Assembly: GCA_947259115.1 (NCBI GenBank)
Contig: CAMYKS010000030.1
Span: 1 to 49,495, forward strand
DNA length: 49,495 bases
From: an uncultured Desulfobulbaceae bacterium
Lineage (GTDB): Bacteria > Desulfobacterota > Desulfobulbia > Desulfobulbales > BM004
Reading direction: 5' to 3'
Positions 17,048 through 24,910 of the stretch are shown here, in pieces; position 1 is the stretch's first letter, and each line of letters opens with the position of its first letter. The notes below the pieces were generated by a model. The model ran no database searches and was not told where the DNA came from. It saw only the letters and a program-made list of their open reading frames with translations. A program made the translations under genes and the position numbers.

Positions 17048-18604
17048 TTATTTTTCCACTAAATCTGCATCTATTATCTGGATGCGAATGGAATTAAGCA
17101 CGGCAGCATTAGCATAGGGTCCCAGTTCGAGGTTGGTGGTATATGCCTTTCCAGCCGGAATCATTGAAGAGAGCCTGCGTGTTGTCTGGCGTGTCCTGCC
17201 GGAAGAATCAGGATATTGGATGGACAACTGCAGGTTTTTGATGCCCAGGGGGGCCTGATTGCTGACCTTGGCCAGAACATAGCCCTGCTGACTTAAACCG
17301 GTCTGGATGTGTATATATTCGCCGGCGTAGTTTGGGAAATCCATACGCAGGAGCGAGGTCCTGGCCTGTCTGCCTACCGGGGAATCAGATGCGGCAGCTG
17401 CCTGAAAGTACTGTTGTGCCCTATCGCGTGAGCCTGCAGTCAACTCCAGTTCCCCCATGCTGTTATATGCCGTAGCTGTCGGCAGCAGCTTGGTGCTCGT
17501 CTGCAGGTCAGCATAGGCGTCGTTTACCTGATTCAACTTCTTCCTCGTCAGGCCGCGCTGGAGATAATAATAAAAATATTCACCATTATATGTAATGGCT
17601 GTATTGTAATCGCCCAAGGCATCGTAATACCTGCCATTTTTATGAAACACATCTCCACGCAGGGCATAAAAATGGCCTTCCTTCGGTTCTATGCGGATGG
17701 CCCGGTTTGCAAAATCCATGGCTTTTCCTGAATCTCCTTTTTCCAGGGACTCCCGACCCTTGGAATAAAACTCATAGCCAGGCTTATCCTGCACAAGGAT
17801 AGCTATGCGCTCATCAAATTCAGCTTTGCCGAGACGCCCTCCTTTCGGCAGAGTTGCAGCAGTGGTACGGTTGGTTTCAACCCGTTCGGCTGAAGGAGGA
17901 TGACTGGCAAAGAGACCGCTCAGCCAGTTATGCGCCTGCTTTTCATTCAGCCGCACAAAGGTTTCCTGCAGTCCCACCGCAGCCATGGGGTCGTAGCCGG
18001 CACGGGACATGTATTGCATGCCGTAATAATCGGCTTCCAGTTCAGCATCCCTGCCATATTTTGTGTGGATCAGGCCTGCAGCCACCTTGGCCCCTTCAAC
18101 AACAAGATTGCCATAATCATAGCCTCCCATAGCAACACCCGTTGCCATGAGAGCCCCCTGGAGCATCATGCCCCTTTCCATCTGCTGCGCACTGTGCCGG
18201 GCTGCAGCATGAACTATTTCATGTCCCAATACTGCAGCCAGCTCGGCCTCGTTGTCCAACTCCAATATGAGACCCCGGTTGACCGCAATTTTACCACCAG
18301 GCAAGGCCCAGGCATTGGGGGTGGAATTGTTAAGCACAGTAAATTCATAGGGCAGTTGCCGGTCGCTTACAGCGGCTAATTTCTCCCCTATCTCGGTAAC
18401 ATAGACTGACAATTCCCGGTTCACAGTATAGTCGCCGCCCTGCATCTGTATGCTGGGGCCGTAGTTTTCCTTGCCGATATTAATTTCCTGGGACTCGGAG
18501 ACCAGGGAGAGCTCGTTTTTGCCGGTTACAGGGTTTACCGCGCATCCGTAGAGGACAAAACAGGATAACAGGAGGATGAGAGTATTTCGCATCAATATCA
18601 ACAT
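17048..18604 (-). CDS. M48 family metalloprotease lipoprotein with TPR domain
   Basis: A 518-aa BepA-like protein. A signal peptide ends in a lipobox (VLYGC, Cys21), so it is probably anchored in the envelope. The zinc protease core has HEIVH at residues 128-132 and the third ligand in ELEADYYGMQYM. Residues about 280-400 form TPR repeats (KGRESLEKGDSGKAMDFAN, then YALRGDVFHKNGRYYDALGDY), and a beta-rich C-terminal domain of about 90 residues follows. E. coli BepA handles outer-membrane protein assembly and turnover, and a similar role is inferred. A second Met five codons in is an alternative start. Confidence 0.92.
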   Translation of the reverse strand: MLILMRNTLILLLSCFVLYGCAVNPVTGKNELSLVSESQEINIGKENYGPSIQMQGGDYTVNRELSVYVTEIGEKLAAVSDRQLPYEFTVLNNSTPNAWALPGGKIAVNRGLILELDNEAELAAVLGHEIVHAAARHSAQQMERGMMLQGALMATGVAMGGYDYGNLVVEGAKVAAGLIHTKYGRDAELEADYYGMQYMSRAGYDPMAAVGLQETFVRLNEKQAHNWLSGLFASHPPSAERVETNRTTAATLPKGGRLGKAEFDERIAILVQDKPGYEFYSKGRESLEKGDSGKAMDFANRAIRIEPKEGHFYALRGDVFHKNGRYYDALGDYNTAITYNGEYFYYYLQRGLTRKKLNQVNDAYADLQTSTKLLPTATAYNSMGELELTAGSRDRAQQYFQAAAASDSPVGRQARTSLLRMDFPNYAGEYIHIQTGLSQQGYVLAKVSNQAPLGIKNLQLSIQYPDSSGRTRQTTRRLSSMIPAGKAYTTNLELGPYANAAVLNSIRIQIIDADLVEK

Positions 18605-18719
18605 GATCGTTTTCCCCTTAAGAAATTAATTATAAATGATAATACATGACAGTATGATAGACCTGCAGTTTGAAATCAAGGATATTTACAGAAATCATTT
18701 TTTTCAATGTGCAAAAAAA

Positions 18720-18741
18720 TACGATTACTATACGATTACTA
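18720..18741. repeat. Short direct repeat upstream of the HD-GYP gene
   Basis: The 11-base unit TACGATTACTA occurs twice head to tail about 85-105 bases before the HD-GYP start, in the divergent region between the M48 and HD-GYP genes. It could be a regulator site or simple slippage. Confidence 0.4.
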
Positions 18742-18826
18742 TCTGTAGGTATATTATTGATAACAGATATAGGCGCGGCACAGAATAATAAATGGTCGTT
18801 TTAAAGAAACACTGGAGACTGCTTCT

Positions 18827-20086
18827 ATGAATGAAGAAAAAAGCATGGGATTAGAGGACGGTCGGTTTCAGGTTGATCTCCGCCAAACCATTTATGCTCT
18901 ATCAAACGCTTTAGACCTTGTTGGGATTGATGAAGTCCACCATGGAAAACGTGTTGGTTATATGGCCATGCTGTGCGGTCATAAGCTTGACCTGGATGTC
19001 AAGTCAATCAATGACCTGTTTGAACTTGGTTTATTACACGATTGCGGCGTTTCTTCATCACGCGTGCACCAGCAATTAGTGAATAAAGTTGACTGGAGCG
19101 AAGCCCGGGAGCACTGCCGGGTTGGCCATGATTTGCTAAAAGATTTTGCCCCGCTGGCCCATATGGCCGGACCGATTCTTTATCACCACACGCACTGGGA
19201 AGATTTAAAACACATGAATCTTCCACCTAAACTATCTCTCTTTGCAAACTTGATCTATTTAGTAGACCGGGTGGATACTCAGTCTGCAGCCCACGATGAA
19301 AAGGATATCCTGCTTAAAATAAATGACCTCAGAGAGTTTGTCAGCAGCAAACGCGATTCTTTTTTTGATCCTCAGTTGGTGGATGCTTTCATGGCTGTAT
19401 CTTCAAACCATGCTTTCTGGTTGGGTATGGAACAACGGCACCTTATTCATTTTATTGCAGACATGGGTTCTCAGGATTTGCAGACGTCTATAAGCCTTGA
19501 AGAGCTTAAACAACTGGCTCATATTTTCTCCCGAATTGTAGATGCTAAAAGTAAATTTACTGTGGAACATTCCGAGGGCGTTGCGGGTCTTGCCCGATAC
19601 CTTGGCGAAATGTATGGCCTTTCCGTTGACACCTGTGCAAAGATTGGAGCTGCCGCCCTGCTCCATGACCTCGGGAAACTGCGTGTACCGGACGAAATTC
19701 TTGATAAGCCCGGCCCCCTTGATAATCACGATAGAGCTATAATTGAACAGCACAGTTTTGAGACCTTTGAGATATTACGACGTATACCTGGCCTGGAGGA
19801 AATAGCAAAATGGGCAGCTTATCACCATGAGACTCTTCATGGTGACGGGTATCCATTTCATCCGACAACAGATGAAATGGGAATTGAAGCGCGAATAATA
19901 GCTGTTTCCGACATCTTTCAGGCACTGGCACAGAATCGTCCGTATCGAAAAAGTCTCTCATTAGAGAAGATATTGGCCATTCTGGAGACATTTGTAAACA
20001 ACGGCCATCTTGACAGTATGCTTGTAGACCTTGTTAAACAGAATGGAGAGCGTTGTTATCGGGAAGCCACATCTATGGCTCAATAA
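18827..20086 (+). CDS. Tandem HD / HD-GYP phosphodiesterase
   Basis: A 419-aa soluble protein with two HD superfamily domains. The N-terminal one (about 20-215) keeps VHHGKRVGYMA and LLHDCG but lacks the GYP part. The C-terminal one (about 235-405) is a full HD-GYP domain: VEHSEGVAGLARYLG, LLHDLGKLRVP, KPGPL, HHETLHGDGYPF and ARIIAVSDIFQALAQNRPYR. HD-GYP domains hydrolyse c-di-GMP (or 3'3'-cGAMP in some Deltaproteobacteria) using a di- or tri-metal centre. No membrane or sensor domain is attached, so the first HD may be the sensing or dimerising part. Confidence 0.92.
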   Translation: MNEEKSMGLEDGRFQVDLRQTIYALSNALDLVGIDEVHHGKRVGYMAMLCGHKLDLDVKSINDLFELGLLHDCGVSSSRVHQQLVNKVDWSEAREHCRVGHDLLKDFAPLAHMAGPILYHHTHWEDLKHMNLPPKLSLFANLIYLVDRVDTQSAAHDEKDILLKINDLREFVSSKRDSFFDPQLVDAFMAVSSNHAFWLGMEQRHLIHFIADMGSQDLQTSISLEELKQLAHIFSRIVDAKSKFTVEHSEGVAGLARYLGEMYGLSVDTCAKIGAAALLHDLGKLRVPDEILDKPGPLDNHDRAIIEQHSFETFEILRRIPGLEEIAKWAAYHHETLHGDGYPFHPTTDEMGIEARIIAVSDIFQALAQNRPYRKSLSLEKILAILETFVNNGHLDSMLVDLVKQNGERCYREATSMAQ

Positions 20087-20370
20087 AACAGCAATGGTAG
20101 ATCAGCCCGGCAGAAATGATATTACGGTAATGGTATACTCCCTATTGCTTAAGTAACAGCAAATTCGCACCTTTGACAGCAACCATCACAGTGGCCTGCT
20201 AAATCTATCATTTCTTGTGGCCATGAAAAGCGCTAATTCAGTTCGTTTTCCTTATAATGTATTGTCCCAATTGACTGTTTATGTTAATTTCAAGACTATA
20301 CTACAATGTAGAATTTTCAATCCGGCCGCAGATAGCCCAGTAAACAGTATTTGACAGTAAAGGCACTTCC

Positions 20371-21216
20371 ATGTTTGATTTTCTGAAAAAGAACAAAGTT
20401 GTAAAGGGCTGACCGCCCTCTGGAGAAGCCGGCGGTCGTCGGCAAGAATGCATCATCCCCAATGGATCAGGTGATTCATCCCCACCGGATCCCCAGAAGA
20501 TAAAGGATGCCATCAGGAGCAAATATGCAGAGGTGGCCATATCCTCCGAGGGAAAATTTGCCTATCCCACTGGCAGAGCCGGTGCAGAAGCATTAGGCTA
20601 TGATCCGGTTTTTATCAATGAAGCGAGCCCGTCCCTTTTACAATCTTTTTGCGGGGTCGGAAATCCTTTTTCCCTTGGGGAAATCCAACCTGGAAATACT
20701 GTGCTTGATATCGGCAGTGGTGCAGGGTTTGATTTATATGTTGCCGGGCGCTTAGCGGGGAAGACCGGCAGGATCTGCGGTATAGATTTAACCAGGGAAA
20801 TGGTTGAACGGGCCCGGAAGAATTTAGCTGAGTCAGGCATGAGTGACATAGAGGTTAGCCACATTTCTTCAGAAAAAATCCCTTTCAACGCTAATACATT
20901 TGACATCGTCATTTCAAATGGGGTTATCAATCTGTCCCCATGCAAGCAGGAACTTTTTGAGGAAATTTTCAGAGTGCTTAAAAACGGCGGCAAACTGCAG
21001 TTTGCCGATGTTGTCCTGGAAAAGGAGTTGCCGGATAAACTTAGCAACAGCCCGGAAGCCTGGTCGCAATGAATAGGCGGGACGATCCCGGTGCGGGATC
21101 AGCTGAGTTTAATGGAGCAGGTGGGCTTTTCGCACGTTGAGTCTGCGGGTGAAACAGGTTTCAGGACTTCACAGTTTACGGTGGGTGCACTCTTCAAGGC
21201 GACGAAAGCTGAATGA
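20371..21216 (+). CDS. ArsM/UbiE-like SAM methyltransferase with two selenocysteines
   Basis: Conceptual translation from ATG 20371 gives 281 aa with in-frame UGA at codons 14 and 234. The SAM fold is clear: motif I VLDIGSGAG (111-119), acidic residue Asp139 in CGIDLTREMVERA, and GGKLQFADVVLEKELP. After the second UGA the same frame continues as IGGTIPVRDQLSLMEQVGF to a normal stop; this position is a conserved Cys (Cys-Ile-Gly/Ala-Gly) in related methyltransferases. Between the first UGA and GTG 20533 there is no ATG, GTG or TTG in frame, and that GTG lies inside the conserved KYAEVA helix, so the first UGA must also be read through. Each UGA has a SECIS-like hairpin at suitable distance. 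The substrate (As, Se or other) is unknown. The stop overlaps the next gene by four bases. Confidence 0.85.
20428..20443 (+). promoter_or_regulatory. Candidate bacterial SECIS for Sec14
   Basis: Stem GCCGGC / GTCGGC (6 bp with one G-U) closed by a GGTC loop, the loop starting 21 bases after the UGA at 20410-20412. Bacterial SECIS elements place a loop G about 16-37 bases after the UGA, and this fits. Confidence 0.6.
21084..21100 (+). promoter_or_regulatory. Candidate bacterial SECIS for Sec234
   Basis: A perfect 7-bp stem GATCCCG / CGGGATC with loop GTG, the loop G lying 18 bases after the UGA at 21070-21072. Stem, loop size and distance all fit the bacterial consensus. Confidence 0.72.
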
Positions 21217-21896
21217 ACACCGGCAAAAAAGGTTCTACCCCGAAAATAAAGGCTCTTTTTTTTGTCATTTTCATCATAGCAGTCATCCTGCTTTTCCGTT
21301 TCACTCCCCTTAAGGAATATCTTCATCCCCAGGCCTTAAAAGACCTCTTTGCCAGAAGTGGTCCCTTCGCTCCTCTGCTTTTTATACTGAGCTATGCCGT
21401 AGGTGTCTGCCTTTTTTTGCCTGCAACGCTCTTTACAGGGATCGGGGCCATGCTTTTCGGCGCTTTTTGGGGTTTTCTCTATAATATCACCGGGGCCATG
21501 CTTGGAGCTGCCGCCGCTTTTTTCATAGGCCGCTACCTCGGGCGCGACTTTGCCGCCTCTCTAATAGGTGACCGCCTAGAAAAGTACGACAAGAAAATAG
21601 CTGATAACGGTTTTGCCGTAACCCTCTACCTGCGCCTGCTTTTCTTCCCCTACACCCCTATGAATTTCGGTATGGCCCTGACGCGGGTATCATTTGCCCA
21701 ATACTTCTGGGGCACATTTTTCGGCATACTTGCCGGCGGCTTTGTCATGACATTCTTTTTTGCCACCATAACTGAAGTCTGGAGCACCGGGCAGTGGGAA
21801 AAACTGTGGGGCTGGAAGAGTCTTGTCTCGCTGATATTATTCGGTGGCTCCTTTTTCATACCAAAAGCAGTAAAACATTTTAAACCTGAAATCTAA
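21213..21896 (+). CDS. TVP38/TMEM64 family membrane protein
   Basis: A 227-aa inner-membrane protein of the DedA/VTT superfamily with about five or six hydrophobic segments. Family motifs are FLPATLFTGIGAMLFGAFWG and GAAAAFFIGRYLGRD (the F-x-x-R-Y-x-GR stretch), followed by LYLRLLFFPYTPMNFGMALT. Roles of VTT proteins include lipid scrambling and selenite or drug resistance in some bacteria. It starts inside the stop of the Sec methyltransferase (ATGA), so its translation is probably coupled to that gene. Confidence 0.92.
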   Translation: MNTGKKGSTPKIKALFFVIFIIAVILLFRFTPLKEYLHPQALKDLFARSGPFAPLLFILSYAVGVCLFLPATLFTGIGAMLFGAFWGFLYNITGAMLGAAAAFFIGRYLGRDFAASLIGDRLEKYDKKIADNGFAVTLYLRLLFFPYTPMNFGMALTRVSFAQYFWGTFFGILAGGFVMTFFFATITEVWSTGQWEKLWGWKSLVSLILFGGSFFIPKAVKHFKPEI

Positions 21897-21982
21897 TATT
21901 CATTTCAAGCTATTTCTTGAGTTCCGGCCCTTTACACTTTTGTAACCCAAAGGTAGTGCTTGGTTGTGCCGTATTTTTTCTA

Positions 21983-22627
21983 TTAATCTCCAGTATAACC
22001 ACAAACCCCAGTCCTTGGTGAGTTGACAACAGGAAGAAACATTTCATCTCCACACTCATGATTTTTAGCACATTTTTTACATAGCCAACCTGTTCCATCC
22101 CATTGGCACTGAGCACAAATTATTTCTGCCATATTTTTGTTACATTCATCGCATGCAACTAATGGCGGGCTATTGCGAGAAATTAGCTGAATTTTTTTCT
22201 TTGACTTAATGGCCCCGTTAAAAATTTCAATATTTTTAATTGATAGTTCTGTTGTGTCTCCGAAATCATACATATATGAAAACGTTAACCCAGGCTCAAA
22301 AATTTCGTTTATTTTATTTTTCATACCAATTTCTTGATGTTGGCCAGGGCGCATAAATGAGCTCATGTGGCCGCAACACTCAACCCAAATGTCTCTGAGA
22401 AAATTATCCAGATCTTCAAGACGAGCATTTTCGGATATAAGTATATGAAGAAAATAATCTGGATTGTAAAAGGCATAAATATGTAGATAATAGAGTCGCT
22501 TTGCTTTCCCTTTTGTTTTTGCTTTGAAATGTTTTCCCAGGCAACTTTTGATATGCCTGGTCATACCTGAACGTGCAAAATCGGAGCCGCATATTTTGCA
22601 AATGGATTTATTTGATTTAGACTTCAT
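21983..22627 (-). CDS. pRiA4b ORF-3-like protein with zinc fingers
   Basis: A 214-aa protein with an N-terminal Cys/His finger (CKICGSDFARSGMTRHIKSC), a central pRiA4b ORF-3-like domain (NARLEDLDNFLRDIWVECC, then FSYMYDFGDTTEL) and a C-terminal multi-Cys ribbon (CDECNKNMAEIICAQCQ and WLCKKCAKNHEC). The domain is common on plasmids and in accessory DNA; its function is not established. A GAGGAACC ribosome site precedes the ATG. It is a single gene in an AT-rich region, consistent with acquired DNA. Confidence 0.82.
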   Translation of the reverse strand: MKSKSNKSICKICGSDFARSGMTRHIKSCLGKHFKAKTKGKAKRLYYLHIYAFYNPDYFLHILISENARLEDLDNFLRDIWVECCGHMSSFMRPGQHQEIGMKNKINEIFEPGLTFSYMYDFGDTTELSIKNIEIFNGAIKSKKKIQLISRNSPPLVACDECNKNMAEIICAQCQWDGTGWLCKKCAKNHECGDEMFLPVVNSPRTGVCGYTGD

Positions 22628-22870
22628 TGGTTCCTCATTTTTTTAGTTTTTGAGGCACAAAGACCTGCATCACCAGTGGGGTTTTTGGTTTTGAGAACTT
22701 TTTTTATTGTTTAATGAAGGTTTATTTTTTTGCACATCTAGGCTGCAAAGTCAACAGTTAAACAGCGTCCCTCTTTGTCCCTCTAATATCATTCGGCGGC
22801 ATAACTCGATCAATACAACGCCAAGCCGCATTTTTGGCATTTCCTTTGTGGCGGAATCGATGGATATGTT

Positions 22871-22991
22871 GGGGTCAGGCATGCGTTATTGCGTTGTTTG
22901 TCTTTTGCTTTATTATTTCAGCTAAGTAATAATCACTTTTATCTCTAATGTTATTACTGCACGGATAACGAAATAACGCATGCCTGACCCC
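22871..22991. repeat. REPIN-like inverted repeat pair
   Basis: A 25-base element at 22871-22895 returns inverted at 22967-22991 with one mismatch, separated by 71 AT-rich bases. Both arms carry GGGTCAGGC at their outer side, the same string as the outer ends of the repeats flanking the RAYT gene 2 kb away. Two inverted REPs with a short spacer define a REPIN, which RAYT proteins mobilise. Confidence 0.65.
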
Positions 22992-23373
22992 GTTACCGTT
23001 AGTGAACCCTCAGTTCTTTAAATTTTATCTGCCGGCCGATAACTGCTAACAGCAAACTGTTTTTTTACTATACCTGATTGCTACAACCCCTGAGAGGGAA
23101 GATTCTTTATAAATATCGTGACTTTTGGGGCAGGAATATCACGATGTCATGCCTGAAACCGTTCGCAAAATAAACTAGCCTGAAGTTTTTTTCAGGGCAA
23201 ACCCATATAGTCAGAGGAGTATCTGACATACTATCCTTAAAAAGGTTTGAAATTTGAGGCACCAGCAGGTGCAATATCCTGTTAAGCGTGATTGTAAAAG
23301 CTGAAATGACAACTGTTATTTGAATTCAGGGGTGCTTTTTCGCAGGGCTGCTCCGTATTTGGCAACTTGACTA

Positions 23374-23416
23374 TATTTGTAACGTGTGTTACATTATGGA
23401 ACAAACGTTACAAATA
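23374..23416 (+). promoter_or_regulatory. Palindromic operator upstream of the 78-aa/chrB pair
   Basis: TATTTGTAACGT (23374-23385) is repeated inverted and perfectly as ACGTTACAAATA (23405-23416). The left half also contains a tighter palindrome TGTAAC-GTGT-GTTACA (23378-23393). The site ends 25 bases before the next start codon, the place for a repressor. The ChrB-like protein two genes down is a candidate binder (inference). Confidence 0.55.
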
Positions 23417-23441
23417 TTGCTTCACGCAAAGGAGGTTTTCC

Positions 23442-23678
23442 ATGAAAATTTTGAATAGTATAGAAAAATTGTTTGTCTCGGTTGCGTTTGCAGAGGAACG
23501 GATGTTTAAAAGTATTGACAGTAAAGCCTTGCTCCAGAAATGGGATGACGTGTGGGTTGCAGTTGCTTTTGCCGAAGGAGGCATTTATGCCGATTACAGC
23601 GACAATAATGAAACACAGATACCTGTGCCATGCTGTGAATTTGGTGATGTGACCTGTTTCATGACTAGAAATGCGTAA
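23442..23678 (+). CDS. Small protein with duplicated VAFAE motif, 78 aa
   Basis: Preceded by a strong AAAGGAGG site six bases before the ATG. The product carries the same short motif twice, FVSVAFAE (residues 11-18) and WVAVAFAE (38-45), suggesting an internal duplication of a helix, and has Cys64, Cys65 and Cys72 near the C-terminus. It has no signal peptide or membrane segment. It lies 26 bases upstream of the ChrB-like gene behind a shared palindromic operator, so the two are probably co-regulated. Function unknown; the Cys cluster hints at metal binding, which is speculation. Confidence 0.72.
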   Translation: MKILNSIEKLFVSVAFAEERMFKSIDSKALLQKWDDVWVAVAFAEGGIYADYSDNNETQIPVPCCEFGDVTCFMTRNA

Positions 23679-23704
23679 CGGTTTTGCTGGTATGAGGATA
23701 CATA

Positions 23705-24706
23705 ATGCGGCAATCTTTGAGTAAAAAAGAAACTGTATATTTCGGCTGGCTTTTATTTATATACAAAGTTCCATCCAAGCCAGTGAATAACAGAATGAAA
23801 ATCTGGCGGAAGCTTAACAGGGCCGGAGCTGTTCAATTTAAAGGATCGGCATATCTGCTGCCTTTCAGTCAAGACCATTATGATTTTTTGGACAGGCTCG
23901 TTTCAGAGGTTTCGTCTCTTGGCGGTGAAGCAGCAATGATCAAGACAGAGCATGTCGAAAACATGGAAGATAATGACCTGGCCGCCCTTTTTAACCACCA
24001 GCGAGAAAAAGATTATAAAGTTACAAGAAAATCGTTACGAAATCTTAAAATAAAAGTTAACAGCGTCCAAAAAGGAAGTTTACTGGAAAGGGCTGGCCAA
24101 CTTAAATCAAAATTCAAATGTTGTTTGAAAGAGTACAAGGAAGTGAAAAAACGGGATTTTTTTTCTTCAGAGGCTGGGAATGCCTTATATGCAGAAATCC
24201 GGGGTCTGCAGAAAAATCTTGATGAAATTACCCGGAGTGACCACCGGCAAGGCCCCACCGCCATTACTCCACGAAAAATAAATGATTACAAGGGGAGAAC
24301 GTGGGTCACCCGCCCCAATCCCTTCGTGGACCGGATGGCAACCGCCTGGCTCGTAAAGAAATTCATCGACTCAGGCGCCCAATTCGAGTTTGTCAGTGAG
24401 GAGGATTTGGACCGGCTTGGGAACAATACGATAAGCTATGATGTGCAGAATGGAGAAGTGACGCACGTAGGCGACATGTGTACCTTTGAAGTGCTTCTCA
24501 GCACACTAGATCTCAAGGGAAAAAGGCTCAAAAAAATAGCCAGGATTGTCCATGACATCGATATGAAGGACGACAAGTATACTCCGGCTGAGGCAAAAGG
24601 TTTGGAAGAGATCCTATTGGGGATACGCAAGTCTACTCAGGATGATAAGGAAGCACTCGAAAAGGGGATGACCATTTTTGAAATGCTGTATACAGCCCTG
24701 GCATAA
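23705..24706 (+). CDS. chrB: ChrB-like chromate-response protein
   Basis: A 333-aa protein with an N-terminal ChrB/PaaX-like part (WLLFIYKVPSKPVNNRMKIW and a SAYLLPFS stretch), a basic helical linker and a C-terminal ChrB domain from about residue 197: TWVTRPNPFVDRMATAWLV, then THVGDMCTFEVLL and IARIVHDIDMKDDKY. ChrB regulates the chromate efflux gene chrA in Ochrobactrum and relatives. No chrA is present on either side, so its real target is unknown. A GAGGATACATA ribosome site precedes the ATG. Confidence 0.85.
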   Translation: MRQSLSKKETVYFGWLLFIYKVPSKPVNNRMKIWRKLNRAGAVQFKGSAYLLPFSQDHYDFLDRLVSEVSSLGGEAAMIKTEHVENMEDNDLAALFNHQREKDYKVTRKSLRNLKIKVNSVQKGSLLERAGQLKSKFKCCLKEYKEVKKRDFFSSEAGNALYAEIRGLQKNLDEITRSDHRQGPTAITPRKINDYKGRTWVTRPNPFVDRMATAWLVKKFIDSGAQFEFVSEEDLDRLGNNTISYDVQNGEVTHVGDMCTFEVLLSTLDLKGKRLKKIARIVHDIDMKDDKYTPAEAKGLEEILLGIRKSTQDDKEALEKGMTIFEMLYTALA

Positions 24707-24910
24707 CTGATAATATAAAAACGGTTTTTCCAGCTTTTTGCATCAATAAAAGATCAACATTACTATGACGACCGTTATGTAGATGAGGGTCATACCGGCG
24801 GAGACGGACCTTACATAGTCAGCAGGCGTATAGCCTCCAGGCCCGCATGATCAAGGCATTTACCTGATGAGTGGAAAGAACAAAAGCGGTAAACGAGCGG
24901 TAAGGTAAAC
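24707..24910. other. Intergenic region between chrB and the RAYT element
   Basis: About 200 bases with no supported gene. One frame, ending at 24850, reads about 40 codons without a stop and includes YYDDRYVDEGHTGGDG; it may be the tail of a lost gene, but it has no start and no family match that I recognise. Confidence 0.3.

Larger units (their letters stand above)
22628..23441. other. 814-base accessory intergenic region
   Basis: No supported gene. It contains a REPIN-like inverted pair (22871-22991), a small hairpin CCTGAA / TTCAGG (23179-23196) and, at its right end, a palindromic operator (23374-23416). A 72-codon open frame over 22707-22925 runs into the repeat and has no family signal. 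Confidence 0.5.

Noticed and set aside
20533..21072. Stand-alone 179-aa methyltransferase from GTG 20533 to the UGA at 21072
   Set aside because: It would start inside a conserved helix and lose the C-terminal part that continues in frame to a normal stop coupled to the next gene.
24714..24850. Stop-free stretch with YYDDRYVDEGHTGGDG
   Set aside because: No start codon or recognised family; about 40 codons can be open by chance.
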